A stretch of DNA of 64,000 nucleotides. It comes from Ottelia alismoides. Lineage: Eukaryota; Streptophyta; Magnoliopsida; Alismatales; Hydrocharitaceae. The stretch is taken from the NCBI GenBank assembly GCA_037367405.1, contig JAZKJV010010132.1:868001-932000 (forward strand), written 5' to 3'. Positions 12,191 to 23,693 of this stretch are shown here, piece by piece (position 1 is the stretch's first letter; the number at the start of each line of letters is the position of its first letter). The notes beneath the pieces were generated by a model. That model was not told where the DNA came from, searched no databases, and saw only the letters and a list, made by a program, of their open reading frames with translations. The position numbers were made by a program, and so were the translations under genes.

Positions 12191-13065
12191 GAGACTTGTG
12201 TACGAGTTGACCAGTCACATTGAGGATGAGTTACCTTGGTGTATGTTATTTGCTAATGATATTGTGTTAATTGACAAGACTAGAGATGGAGTAAATGAGA
12301 AGCTTGAGATCTGGAGACATGAGTTGGAGACTAAAGGATTTCGTATAAGTAGGGCTAAGACGGGATATATGGAGTGCACCTTTGATGGAAGCAATGGTGA
12401 AGGAATCGAGGTGAAGATTGGTGACGATAACATTCAGAAGAGAGATCCCTTTAGATATCTGGGATCTATTCTGCAACATGATGGGGAAATTGATGGAGAT
12501 GTTACTAATAGAATAAATGCAGGCTGGCTAAAGTGGCGAGGAGCCTCTGCTGTTCTCTGTGATAAGAAAATTCCTTTAAAGATTAAAGGAAAGTTTTACA
12601 AAGCAGTCGTAAGACCTGCTATGCTTTATGGATCTGAATGTTGGCTTGTGAACCATAGACGTGTGTAGAGAATGAATGTAGCAGAAATGAAAATGCTAAG
12701 GTGGATGTATGGACACACACGTAAAGATCGGATTCGGAATGATGCAATCAGAAAGAAAATTGGCGTTGCTTCGATCGAGGATAAGATGCGAGAAAACCAC
12801 TTAAGATGGTTTGGACATTCGCAAAGAAGATCAGCTGATGCACCAGTTAGGAGATGCGAGTGTTGGGATGTTGAGCCAGCTAAGAGAGGGTGGGAACGGC
12901 CCAAGAAGTGTTGGAAAGAGACCATACGAAGGGATCTTAGTTTTGTGGATATAAGCCCGATATTGGCCCAAGATAGATCTGAATGGAGGCGAAGAATCCA
13001 TGTAGCCGACCCTACTTAATTGTGGGAAAAGGCTTTGTTGTTGTTTATTAGAGAGAGACTTGTGT
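12191..13065 (+). mobile_element. RTE-2: 5'-truncated RTE LINE with target-site duplications
   Basis: The body runs from 12202 to about 13046 and is flanked by the 11-bp direct repeat GAGACTTGTGT at 12191-12201 and 13055-13065. The Cop-2 5' LTR has the empty site near 4125-4150. Two frames, 12198-12668 and 12672-13019, are separated by a single TAG at 12666. They cover the RT palm and the C-terminal RTE tail ([12 protein letters not shown], then RWFGH, then [11 protein letters not shown]). The catalytic FADD is FAND. The 3' end is TTGTTGTT without poly(A), as usual for RTE elements. It is a dead, 5'-truncated copy. Confidence 0.9.
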
Positions 13066-13585
13066 GATTTATATTTGTTGATTAATTATTAATGTGAATG
13101 GGATTCACATTGAATAATTAATTGAAAATATAATTAAATTTAGTTTTGGGTTGTGAATGAGATTCACAATTTTTCAGTGGCTTGATTGATATTTTTCAAA
13201 AGATAATTTGGAATTATTTTTTGTGAAAATTATTTTCGACAAGAGTTATAGGAGATATAATGAGATAATGAGATCTCGTGATATATTAGGAGATTGACTA
13301 AGTCCTATCTAACAAGAGAGGATAGCTACAACTCTCCATGTGGAGAGGAGTAGCCGTCCCCCCTTTTTTTAGGAGTGGACCATGGTCTTCTCATTGTCCT
13401 ATCTCTAGTCAAAGGTGATTTAATTTGAGATCAATTATATTGATTTATCGATATTAATTAATTTAAATTAAATTATTTGTTGATGTGTTTTATCAACAAC
13501 ATCCTAGCTGTTGAAAAGAACACAAATCAATCTCATCCGTTGATTGTGTGTTGTCCATGGATTGAATCTATGGACTCCCAAAACC

Positions 13586-13595
13586 CTATATAAGA
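13586..13595 (+). promoter_or_regulatory. TATA box of the Cop-2 3' LTR
   Basis: CTATATAAGA at the position matching 4664 in the 5' LTR. Confidence 0.55.
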
Positions 13596-13895
13596 AGAGG
13601 CATGCCTGGCTCTTCGAAGGACCCTGACTTGACGAAGGCTATCTAATCTCTCTCTCATTCTCTCGTGCCCTCTTCCTCCTCTCTCTAGGGTGGTCGTCCA
13701 CCCTACCCTAGAAGGAAGAAGGCCCTCGTCGTCGCCTTGCGTTGTGTTTCAACTACTCTCGGTACTCCATCTTATTTGGTGCTTCTCGTTCGCGAAGAAG
13801 ACTTACGATCTCGTGTGACGAGATCAGGAGTTCCATTGCTCGGACAACTACTTGGATTGCAAGATCCCCGCGACTCATCCCTGCATTTGCATGCG

Positions 13896-16351
13896 TGATT
13901 GATCCCGGAATCTACCCTTTTAATGGTATCGAATTGACAATTTCGTTGCAGTCAGATAAATCCGGATCGATAAAAAATTAACCGCAGAAATCGATGAATC
14001 GTCGAATGAAATGAAGCGCGGTTTTGTGTTTGTTTAACCTGAGCAAGCTCCATGGTCGACTCAAGGAGGCAAAGGAACAACTCGGGATCGAGTTAGAGGG
14101 ATTAGATTGCAGTTTTTCAAGTGGTTTTTTTGGTATTTTTTTATGTAGTAAAAATGGCAAATGTCAAATACGAATTGGATTAAGTTAACACGAAAAGAAC
14201 CGACTTAGCCAAATTTAATTTTAATGTGAAATTAATTCAAATCAGCCAACTGATATTTTTCTTAAAAACCTAATCCAACAATGAGTGCAAAATGTATTTT
14301 TTTGGATTTTTTGGGTTTAAAATGCACAAATGAAAAATGCAAACTTTTTTGGGGTTTTTATGCAATTTTTGTGTAAATGATATGCAAAAATTATGAAAAA
14401 TTTACTGAAAGATAAACATGATGAAATTAAGCTACACTAATTTTTTTAGAATTTTCTGACACTAGGGGCAGCAGTGGCACCTGGGGCGTGCAGCTGGCGT
14501 AACAACGTCGCACCTGGGGCGGCAGTGGCACGGGGACGCGCGTGCCGCGCTGGTGGCCGACGCGAGGAGCGTAGGGACCTTGCGGCCGGGAGGCCTGGAG
14601 GAGTGCGCCGTCGCGGGGCGGAGCGACCTGGGCGAAGGGCCGCGCGCGGCTGCGGTGTGAGGGGGCTGCAGGAGGGCGAGCGGCCGCCGTTTGGGTTGGA
14701 GTGGTGCTGACGTCGATGGAGGAGGCGGCGGCCGTCGGCGGCCGGCGGTGACTGCCACTGGTGTGGAGGCAGGGGACGGCGGCAGCCGCTGCTTCCTCCC
14801 TATTCTCCCTTTTTTTTGATTTTTTTGTAATGTTCTTCTTAAGAACAGGAAATAAAATGTGAATGGGCAAGTGGATTGTGATGGTATTGGTGATAATGGT
14901 TAATGTATTATTGGGTGTGATGAAAATGACAATGAACAGGATAAAAAATTTGATGTTAGTTAAATAAATGATGAAGTGAAGATAGAGAATACTTACCTGT
15001 GAAAATCGCCGATTTTGGAGGCGCAATGTTGCACTCCGATTGTCGCTTCGATCAATGCCCAACGAGGCATCGAGAAGCTAGAGCTCTTCCAAAAAGGAGT
15101 GACGGAGGTTGGGAGCCTTCAGATCTCGCCGTGATCAGAGGTCGTCGCTCGACGGTGGTTCTCTATAGCTGTCACCTACAGATATCCGAAGCTCTCTCTC
15201 TTTTCTGTCTAAATGGCGGATGATGAACAATGGAGGAGGAGATGAGAATATAAAGAGGAGGAGGAAGTTGGAAAAGAGATGGAGAGAGTGGAGTAGTGGG
15301 GAGTTATTGGCTTGGAGTGGAAGACAAGTAATGGGAGAAGAGGTAAAAGGGGGATAAAATATATAATAATAAAGTAATATAGTAGGCGACTAAAAATAAT
15401 TAAAATAGTAATAGTAAAATAATAATAATAAATCTGAAAATAATAAAATAAATCCGAAAATAATAAAAATAGGGTGACATGGGGCGGCTCCAGGAGCTGC
15501 CACATGTCGCTCCTAGAAATTCAAAAATTAAATGTGAAGAAAAATCTATAAGAAAAGGGATTAAATAAAAAAGTGGTCAACACGAAAGTTGCTCGTCTTG
15601 ATGAGATCTACAACTTTCGTGAAGGATCGAAAATCAAATGAAATCATCTGTACAAAATATATTTTTGGGTGATACCTTATAGGTATAAAATACCACATTT
15701 TTGTCTTTTGCATTTTTTTGTTATTTTTGCATAAGAGAAAAATCAAAATAAAAATAGAGAAAATATGAGAAGAATATTTACAATTTAATCTATTTTTTTG
15801 GATTTTTAATAATTAGGAAAATGCAAGGGCATTTTGGTCAATATGTACAATATACAAAAGGGGCCCAAAACCCAAGTTTTGCATACATGCTTCGTTTTTA
15901 ATGAAATTGATCTTGTTTTGAAGGTCTCTGAATGTATATTACTTTAAAAATGAGTAGACCTAAATCAGACACTGCATGAGAGAGATATGTGCATTTTAAG
16001 GCTCCTAGTTCCAAACTTGGATTGAAGGTTTATTGGTCAATTTTGCAAGTTATTATTTTTTTGATATTTTTCTTTAATTAGTGTTAGTAATATATACACT
16101 ATGGAGTTGATTTTATTGAATTTGGAGTTAGTATAAACTATATACAAATAGATGAAATATGGTGAATATACAGGTGAATATGTACAAGTGAATTGAGCTT
16201 CTTATTTAATACAGATATGAATGCTAAAATGCTGATATTATCAATGTATGCATGAATGCTAATTATGCAATATAAGTACAAATATGCATCTAATTACTCG
16301 GGAACAAAGCTTTATTTTCAACTTTTAGAGTGATGAATCGTAGATTCATCA
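13896..16351 (-). repeat. Gyp-1 3' LTR (2456 bp)
   Basis: Direct repeat of 25060-28581, with the same ends (plus strand TGATTGATC to ATTCATCA). It lacks about 1.1 kb present in the other copy: sequence near 14455 jumps to the equivalent of about 26730. A GC-rich island at 14462-14790 sits in otherwise AT-rich sequence, so long proline/arginine-rich frames there are compositional. It ends in a 9-bp palindrome around 16331-16351. Confidence 0.9.
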
Positions 16352-16364
16352 ACCCCCTATACTT
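16352..16364 (-). other. Gyp-1 polypurine tract
   Basis: On the minus strand AAGTATAGGGGGT stops exactly at the LTR start TGATGAATC. This is the plus-strand DNA priming site. Four more copies of the same block occur upstream in the 3' untranslated region. Confidence 0.8.
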
Positions 16365-18284
16365 AAACCTTGCTCGTCCCCGAGCTACTAAAATGAAATG
16401 CAAGAAGTGAAATGATTTTGGGTTCCATACCAAGGTCATGAGCAAAAGTTGAAAATGGGACTTTACTCGACCTTTGGATTAATTTGTGGCGGAACCTTAT
16501 TGGGACCTTGAACTTAAGACCTAACAGACTTCAAGTTCTACAGGTCTTCTATTCAAGACGCCTCAATAGTCAGGTCAGAACAAATCCTCAAACGCAAATT
16601 TCTGATGACTATGATTCTTACTAGTACTGTGTAAGTGATAAATAGCTCTCTATATCAGAAATGGCTAAGAAGCAGCCTTCTCTAACAAGGTAACTCTAAT
16701 TACCCAGTCCAGTAACTCTTTCCTCGAGGAGCGGGGTATTCCCTTCTAAGTTCAAGTGCGACCAGCTCAATAGGAGGGGGTGGAGAAAGAATGGACGGTA
16801 GCCAGTGTAGCTACCTATCCGGGGATGCTTGACGAGTGTAGCCAAGTCATCCAGCTGCAGACTTCTTGCTAATATACATACTCCGACAGTTTTTTTGCCT
16901 GTCTATAATTTTTTTTGGAGTTCTTGCATTTCTCTCTCTCTCTCTCTCTTTTTCTCTTTTTTTTAAACTATATACAAGGTGCAGCATGTACATCAGGAGT
17001 TTTTCCTCTTGAGCCAGTAGAATATCCCTCTTTTGAAGCATTATTGCAACCCACAGCATCCCGTCCTCAGACGTCAACACCACCAGACTAGGTTGAGATG
17101 CACTACCCTACCTAGAGGAGGACGGATGTTTCCACTTGTATGCTACTCCAAGATAAAGGATTCTACCTCCTTACCACCTCATCAATGAAGAGCTACGTGC
17201 ATTGTGCTTTGTCCAAGTTAGGTCACTGTCTAAAAGAATCATGCGTGTGCACGAGATATTCTACTTAGACTAATCAAGATGACATGTGAACATAGACTTG
17301 CGGACTCAAAGAATTAAGTCACTTGACCTGAGAAATCTTAACTCCAGTTCCTATAAGGTTCCTCTGAAATTATATGGATTAAGGTCAAATCAAGTCCTCC
17401 TCAACATCTACTCATAACTTGGTTCCGAACCCACTAGCTTTTCACCTTGCATATGCAAGATATGAAGATGAGAGGTGCAGATGACATACTATGTAGATGA
17501 ATGCAAGGCTTTTTTTTCAAGGATGATATGTAAGAGTAAATAAGAAGCCTTTATTTTCATTATTTTTGTTTTATTTTCTGGTATACAATAATTTTTATTA
17601 TTTACAATAATTTTTAGTTGATACAATTTGTACATAATATACATAGTACACAATTTTTTTTGTTTACATCATATTTTACAACAAATCTTACAAGAGTATT
17701 ATTTACAAAAAAATTATTTTTTTTCAATTTTTACCCATCCCGTAATTATTGCATAATATATACAAAAATACGCGAAAGTACGAGCTATGGGTAAAGTATA
17801 TATGTAATACATACATGCCCCCTATACTTAGCGTGTGCTATGTCTCCAGAGCACGAAAAGCGATGAAAAAGACATAGCTCGTGCTAAGCGTAGGAGAGCT
17901 AAAATTACAACATGTATATAAGTCGCGCCGCCCCCCTATACTTTGGCTCTGGCAGCCTAAGTGTAGAAGAAAATAAAAAATGGGGCGGACGAGGGCAAGA
18001 GGGGAAATGGATGAGTATATACAAGGCGGGCATCGATCCCCCCTATACTTAGGCTCTGGTCAGCCTAAGTATCGGACAAGATTGAGTATGAGGACCGATG
18101 TGATCTAGAGGATGTACAATGAATAGATGCGGGTCACTCTCCCCCCTATACTTTGGATCGGGTTATCCTAAGTATAGTCACAAAATGAAACGATATGGAG
18201 CCGGGGCCCGGGGCGAGTGATTTGAATCACTGGGGAGGGAGGGATTAGAAAGTATATGCAAGAAAGAGTGAGAATATACAAGGA
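16365..18284 (-). other. Gyp-1 3' untranslated region
   Basis: No coding frame of note. It includes a CT microsatellite (about 16929-16960), AT-rich DNA at 17550-17760, and the hairpin array at 17817-18177. A further palindrome, AGTGATT-TG-AATCACT, lies at 18216-18231. Confidence 0.6.
17817..18177 (-). repeat. Array of four polypurine-like blocks, each leading into a hairpin
   Basis: Four units begin at about 17817, 17931, 18038 and 18141, a spacing of 103-114 bases. On the plus strand each starts with CCCCCTATACTT and runs into a stem. Unit 3 has an 11-bp perfect stem (ATACTTAGGCT with AGCCTAAGTAT, loop CTGGTC). Units 2 and 4 pair over 12-13 positions with a T-T mismatch at the same place, and unit 4 replaces one C-G pair by A-T. 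Unit 1 has a larger stem (17827-17845 with 17870-17890). The blocks copy the true PPT at 16352. Spacers are weakly alike, so this is a diverged tandem repeat. Confidence 0.8.
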
Positions 18285-18944
18285 TTAAGAAGGTTTGTGA
18301 CGAACCTTCTTGCGGACGCGAGGAGGTGGATAATATACATATGTGTAGCTGTCGAAATCGTCCTCAGATGAATAATAGTGAGGTATAGGGATCGTCCAAC
18401 GAGGGTCGACACACGACTGCTTGCTCAGATAAGGCTTGAGAACAACCGAACTGAGCTCACTCATATAAATCACCTTATCCGGACCAGATGAGGACTCCTC
18501 AGAAAATTCCTTCTCCGGTGTGTTGAAGGAAACTTTCTGAGTCGATTTTCTAGAACCTGAATCATTGAGAGGGAGATGAGAGCGACGCGCCTTGAGAGGT
18601 TCGGGGGAACACCTCGAGGAATCAATTCTCGACTTCCTCTTATGAGATAACCGACTAGAAGAGGGAGCAACTGTGTTTTTATGTGGGATTAATTTGGTCT
18701 TGGTTGTTTCCTTTGAAGGTCCGGGACGTGGTGTGGTGCTGACCATTGAATCCTCATCAGACGAGTCACCATATAGATTATAATATTCCTGAAGGGTCAG
18801 CACATGTCTCGGGAAGGTGCTAGTGGTCTTAGTTGGCTTGGCATTATTGGGCTCTTGTGTCGGATCATCAAAATGGTCAAGGTAATCAACAAAGGTCGTG
18901 TCCGACTTAATGATAGCTTCTAGTCGTGAGTCCTCCTTAGAAGT
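18285..18944 (-). pseudogene. Gyp-1 ORF 3' part, split off by LARD-1
   Basis: The minus-strand frame from the LARD-1 junction to the stop at 18285 is rich in Ser, Pro and Lys, with no recognised domain; a basic-acidic tail ends in RVRKKVRHKPS. It continues the protease-like ORF at 21763-22379. Leaving out LARD-1 and one 5-bp duplication, the two parts are in phase (617 + 655 = 1272 bases) and open throughout. The function of this tail is unknown; position suggests a gag-pro C-terminal extension. Confidence 0.65.
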
Positions 18945-19269
18945 TGTTGGAGTATTTGGTTGTGCGTCTATTGAGTTGTAGTAGGGTAAATGGATCCTGG
19001 AGAAGATCCATTTACCCCATCCAGTGTTTAGTCCCACATGGACCAGTGGTGGGACTTGGAGGCTCTGGGAAGTCTATATAAGGAGTCCCAGACCTCCTGT
19101 ATCAGATGAGAAAAGCAATGCAACATATGCCCCATTAAAGGCTTCTCCCGTGGTTTCATCCCGCTCCTCACGGAGTAGGGTTCCACGTAAAATCATGGTG
19201 TTCCATGTTTATATTTCTTGTTTATGCTCTGTTTATCAATCTCTTCCGCATTCTTCATATTTTATAACA
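18945..19269 (+). repeat. LARD-1 5' LTR
   Basis: TG...CA ends, TATA box CTATATAAGG at 19074-19083, and a 13-bp perfect hairpin GGGTAAATGGATC / GATCCATTTACCC at 18984-19017. Confidence 0.9.
19074..19083 (+). promoter_or_regulatory. TATA box of the LARD-1 5' LTR
   Basis: CTATATAAGG, conserved in the 3' LTR at 21567-21576 and in the copy at the window start. Confidence 0.6.
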
Positions 19270-19281
19270 TGGTATCAGAGC
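19270..19281 (+). other. LARD-1 primer-binding site
   Basis: TGGTATCAGAGC directly after the LTR, complementary to initiator tRNA-Met. Confidence 0.85.
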
Positions 19282-21437
19282 GGGTTAGATCCTCGAGGTT
19301 TTTTCATGTTCTTATTTTTATTCGAGACTCAATTTTGATTTTCAAGAGTAGTTTGGAAAGCTCGTGCTTTAGAGATCCAGTTCTAAGTTTTGGTTGAAAG
19401 CCCTAATCATGCCTTTGAAGCACGTGATGCTATAGACGTTTCTCTCGGATCTCCTTAACGAGATCTCACAACAGGCCCCAGCCAGGCGGCGATCCTCGGG
19501 CCGACCTGTGTGTATACAACCCTCATGAGCTCGTTCTCCGTGCGCAGCGCACCTCCTTGCGGCGATCCTCGAGCGCGCAACTTTTCTTCGAATCCAAGCA
19601 AGGCGACACCTCAATCATCTTCAGATCGCGCCTGCACGATTCCTCTTCTTCTTTGCTGGCGGCGCAACCACTTCGGGCCCAGCGGCGCCGCCCACCCCTT
19701 CGTCTTCGGCGGCGCCATCCTCGCGTGCACCACAACCCACAGGCAACATATCTCCAGAACTCGCGCATTCTGCGCGTGCTTCGCGCAAGCCCTGTCGCTG
19801 GTGCTCCCGCCAGCCCTAGCCATTCCAGCAGGCGGCGTCCCCACTCCCCTAGCCATTCCAGCAACCCTAGCCATTCCCCCTAGGCGACTCCGCGAAAGCA
19901 CAGGTGCAATGGCGGCTCTGAAACGTTGATCTGCGCCTCCATACAACCTCCAGGCAGAGGTCTCGACCGAGCAGCGTGACTCCCATCCAGGCAGAGGTCT
20001 CGCGACTCCCCTCCATCTCCCCTCAAATCCGTGAGGGCGCGACGATGCAGGAGCAGGGCTCCTTCGGGGGCAGCGGGGCTTAAAAGTAGAGAGGGGTACC
20101 GTGAATCCTAAATAGGGTGTCGGCTGGATTTTTTTTTTAAAAAAGGAAGGGGAAAAGTAGAAGAGCTGAAAAGAAAAGGGGGGCCCTGATTGCTCTTTAT
20201 TTTGGAAAAAAATAGAAGCCCATTTGGGGGGCTTACTTCTAGACCCAAATGTGGGTCACCGGGGTTAAAAAAATTGAGGGCTGCTTTGTGGGCTGATTTT
20301 GGCCATCTGTTACAAAAAAAGGAAAAGAAAAAGAAAAAAAATGTCGAAAAAAGGCGCGTACAATAAAAAGCCGTACGCAAGTAAAAAAAAGAAAGGAAAG
20401 CCAGAAAAATGTCAACGGCTTAAAAAATGTTAAAAAAAATTGTGTGGCGGCTATTAAAAAAATGACAAAAGCCGCAAGTTTCATGTTATGGTTGTTTACC
20501 CCATTTTTATCTTGTCTTCTCCAACTTTGTCGATGTTCATTTTCCGACAAGTATGGGAGAAAGGGGGAGTATGGTGTAGAGTCACATGTCTTCTTCTAGA
20601 TTTAGAGATTTCCAGACCATTCAATTGTTCATACTCTACAATTTTCAGACGAAGATTTTCCATGCGCAATTTCAGACTCGACATTCAGATTCCGAGTCCC
20701 AGTTTGATGCGCAGATTCAGACTCGACATTCAGATTGGTTAGAGTCCAAGTTCGAGGCACTCCATGATTGAGTGACCCATTTTTGAGTTCTCCAGAGAGA
20801 GACTCAATTACAGACATGCACGAGTATGCAGTCATTTTCAGATGAGCACATGTTTGCAATCTTCAGTTTCGAGGTCCCCATCATTATTCTTTGTTTTGTA
20901 GGCCAGAGTTTTCATGTGAGCCATAGGGACTCCAAAGTAGAGGATCATTCCCTATGCCATGTTGGCAAGGGTTTTTCATGAGGTATCATAGGTACACTAG
21001 AGCAGTACACCATTCTCTGAGCCAGATGGGAGAGACCCAGTCTTCGAAGAGGAGATTTTTCAGACTCCATTCTCCAGCGACCATGGACTCCGACGAGGAT
21101 AGCACAGCCGCGACCATTTTCAGTTAGGCCCTTTTCAGAGATGGAGCAGTTGTCCACATTATTGTGGCGGGCCAGAGTACTCCGATGAGGAGACTCATTT
21201 TCAGTTGCAGTGACTCTGACAGGCACTGTTCATAGCACATGCTCTTCGATGAGGAGATTCAGTTGACTCACACTCCAACCCGTTCGTCCTCCTCACCTGC
21301 ACGGCATGAGAAGCGATGTCCTCGACTGCAGCAATGTGCGCGTTGGGTTGATATTGTCCGTAGTGTCCTGTAGCGTTGAGTTGAGTTTATTTCTGTTTGT
21401 CCAAGCTGAGCATTGCATGCTCCAGCTTGAGGGGGAG

Positions 21438-21762
21438 TGTTGGAGTATTTGGTTGTGCGCCTATTGAGTTGTAGCAAGGTAAGTGGATCCTGGAGAAGAT
21501 CCATTTACCCCATATAGTGTTTAGTCCCACATGGACCAGTGGTGGGACTTGGAGACTCTGGGAAGGCTATATAAGGAGCCCCAGACCTCCTGTATCAGAT
21601 GAGAAAAGCAATGCAACATATGCCCCATTAAGAGCTTCTCCCGTGGTTTCATCCCGCTCCTCACGGAGTAGGGTTCCACGTAAAATCATGGTGTTCTATG
21701 TTTATGTTTCTTGTTTATGCTCTGTTTATCAATCGCTTCCGCATTCTTCATATTTTATAACA
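21438..21762 (+). repeat. LARD-1 3' LTR
   Basis: Same length as the 5' LTR. The left arm of the hairpin has a base change here, so pairing is slightly weaker. Confidence 0.9.
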
Positions 21763-22379
21763 GAAGCTGTCACGGTGGTGGTGCAAGCAGTTGATAAAGT
21801 GGAGGTGTGGGGAGTCTCAGAACCAACGGTCGTCCGGGCAATCAGTCTCTTAGGTGTATTGGAGAGGTGGGACTCATCTACCTCTCGAGGGTCACGACTG
21901 TCAACGGATGTGGAGGTCACCTTAGAGTAAAGTGCATCAAAGAATGGGTGAGGTCGGAGTGCTCCCAATGCTGAAAAATTGATCTCCCGAGTCTCGCAAT
22001 CTATAGTCGCCTTAGCCAAGGCCAAGAACGGCTTCTCGAGAATAATCGGAGACTGGATGAACTCTCCTTGGTGCTCGATGTCAATGATCGTGAAGTCCAC
22101 CTGGAGTAGAGCACCTTGGAAAGTAACGACGACTAAAATATTTCCTCTAGACCGTTTGATGGATCGATCAACCAGCTGAACGATCTCTCTCGTCTTTCTG
22201 ATTGGCCTGAGTTTGAGCTTTTCAAACACAGAAGTCGGGAGGATATTTATCGGGGAGTCATCATCGATTCTTGCATAGGTAAAGATAGTGTCTTTGATTT
22301 CACATTCCACCCTAGGCATCCGCTTCACTCTGCGGCTCTTGGTCTTTCTCCCCATCACCAAGGAAGTGGCCATAGACAC
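21763..22379 (-). pseudogene. Gyp-1 protease-like ORF, 5' part
   Basis: The minus-strand frame starting at 22379 shows the fold pattern of gypsy aspartic proteases: a hydrophobic strand, then INILPTSVFEKL, then LVDRSIKRSRG, a second strand, and SPIILEKPFLALAKATID. The usual catalytic triplet (DTG or DLG) is absent; the place reads IDDDSPIN. It is therefore either inactive or a structural domain kept in a non-autonomous element. LARD-1 interrupts the frame at 21762/21763; the continuation is at 18939-18285. Confidence 0.7.
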
Positions 22380-23693
22380 TGTGTCTTTCAGTCCTTGTCC
22401 TCTTATTTCCCGACCTCTTGGGCATCAATTTACTCTTTACAAATCTCTTCAGGTCGGGGAAGTAATCTATGGCCTTTATTAAGGGAAGTTTGAAAATCAA
22501 TTCTTCATCGAGTGCTTCCCTTAGGGTAGGATCCAATTTTTCTAAGTCTTTTTCATTTTTAATTTTTATGGTTTTTCTGATTTTTCAATTTTTTGGGTGT
22601 TTTTGGTGGATGAATGATCATACTCTGGATTTGAGGGTAAGTGGTTAGTAGAAGAGGGAGATAGAATGGACTCCTGCTGTACAAACAATGTGGGTTCCCT
22701 AATGGTCGCTTGATTTTCAACATTAGATCTACTTACTTCCTTCTCCACTTTCATACCCAGGCTGGCAGAAATCGAATGCAATATTTCCATGACATCTCTC
22801 AACTCGTTACCAAATGATTCATTTTTCTTAATTAGTCTAGAGATGTCATCCTCCACAAAATTCTCATGACAAATCATGGGAGAGTTATGCTCAATTGGAG
22901 GATACTGCTGAGATATTTGGGTCTCATACTCAACATACCTATACTCTGGCATGTAATCCTGGGTCGAGTATAGACCATCCGAATGACATATATTGGTCGG
23001 GGCCTCATATGATGGAGTCAATGAACGGGGGACTGGTAAGTCTAGCTCATGAGCCCACTCATGTGAATGTATAGGCTCTCCGAATGCAGGCTGGTTAATG
23101 GAAGCTTGATCACTGAAGTCAATCAAGTCTGGAAAATCATGATGTACATGACTCTCCATTCGTGTTGTTCGACCGACCAAGTTATGCCCTAAGGTCAAGT
23201 CAGGATGTGTATGTGTAAATTGTGGTATGGTCCCTACTTGAGGTGAGAATGAAGTATGTGGGGGCATATATTTTTGCCAATCATCTGTCTCAGCAGTGGC
23301 TTGCTCTTCATTCGATTCATTGATTCCTGCATGCTCTCGAGAGTGAGGACAGTCAACCCAAGGTGGAAGTAGATTCGGAGTGTTAGAATATGGAGTAGGT
23401 GAGAAATGCGAAGAAGTGGAGAAGTCAGTCGAAGTTCTGACTTCATAATCGGGTTGAGGTGGAACCCACCACGGGTAAGGTTCTCCCGTGGGTGGCGGAG
23501 GATACATGAAAGAAGGAGAAGGCGAAGATGACCGGTATATGGTCGAGGAGGAATGAACAGAGGTCACATGATATGTGGACCAATATCCCGACATCTTGAA
23601 GAGGAAATGATGCATGTAAGTAGGTTGAGGTAGAAATGTGCAATTACACATGATAACACACACGAACAAACACAAAGACAAACGCAAGAGCAA
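22312..23693 (-). pseudogene. Gyp-1 gag region
   Basis: The frame 23693-22566 is Pro/His/Ser-rich with a possible coiled segment near its end (DDISRLIKKNESFGNELRDVMEI shows heptad-like spacing). After stops around 22560, a second frame (22536-22312) holds the Athila-gag-like block ALDEELIFKLPLIKAIDYFPDL. It then overlaps the protease-like frame in another phase. Between them lie stops and one frame change, so gag is not continuous. No CCHC knuckle was seen. Assignment rests on position between leader and protease and on the one short block. Confidence 0.55.

Larger units (their letters stand above)
10730..13895 (+). repeat. Cop-2 3' LTR, left part
   Basis: Starts TGTTAGCAATG after a purine-rich GTAGGAGCT tract and follows the 5' LTR base for base with scattered changes. 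It holds the LINE RTE-2 (12202-13046) and is broken at 13895 by Gyp-1. The remainder resumes at 28587. The TATA box is at 13586-13595. Confidence 0.9.
18940..21767 (+). mobile_element. LARD-1: non-coding LTR retrotransposon
   Basis: Two 325-bp LTRs (18945-19269 and 21438-21762) flank 2168 bp of internal DNA. The target-site copies are GAAGT (18940-18944) and GAAGC (21763-21767). A PBS (TGGTATCAGAGC at 19270) and a purine tract (TGAGGGGGAG at 21429-21437) are in place. The LTRs differ at about 14 positions. The interior has a GC-rich half (19440-20100) and an A/T-rich half, with short repeats of GACTCGACATTCAGATT near 20677-20740. I find no gag or pol domain, so it must move with borrowed proteins. 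A third LTR copy lies at 1-250. Confidence 0.9.

Noticed and set aside
14427..15062. 211-codon minus-strand frame and overlapping frames in the Gyp-1 3' LTR
   Set aside because: It lies in the GC-rich island of an LTR, frames are open on both strands at once, and the protein is only Pro/Arg/Ala-rich with no domain.
15209..15505. Tyr/Phe-rich 98-codon frame in the Gyp-1 LTR (also 27379-27747)
   Set aside because: Low-complexity AT-rich LTR sequence; lengths differ between the two LTR copies because of indels.
19510..19946. Frames of 108-139 codons inside LARD-1
   Set aside because: Three frames on two strands overlap in a GC-rich block, without any known domain or conservation between phases.
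20108..20550. Phe/Lys-rich frames of 90-103 codons on the minus strand of LARD-1
   Set aside because: They come from A- and T-runs; the protein is low-complexity.
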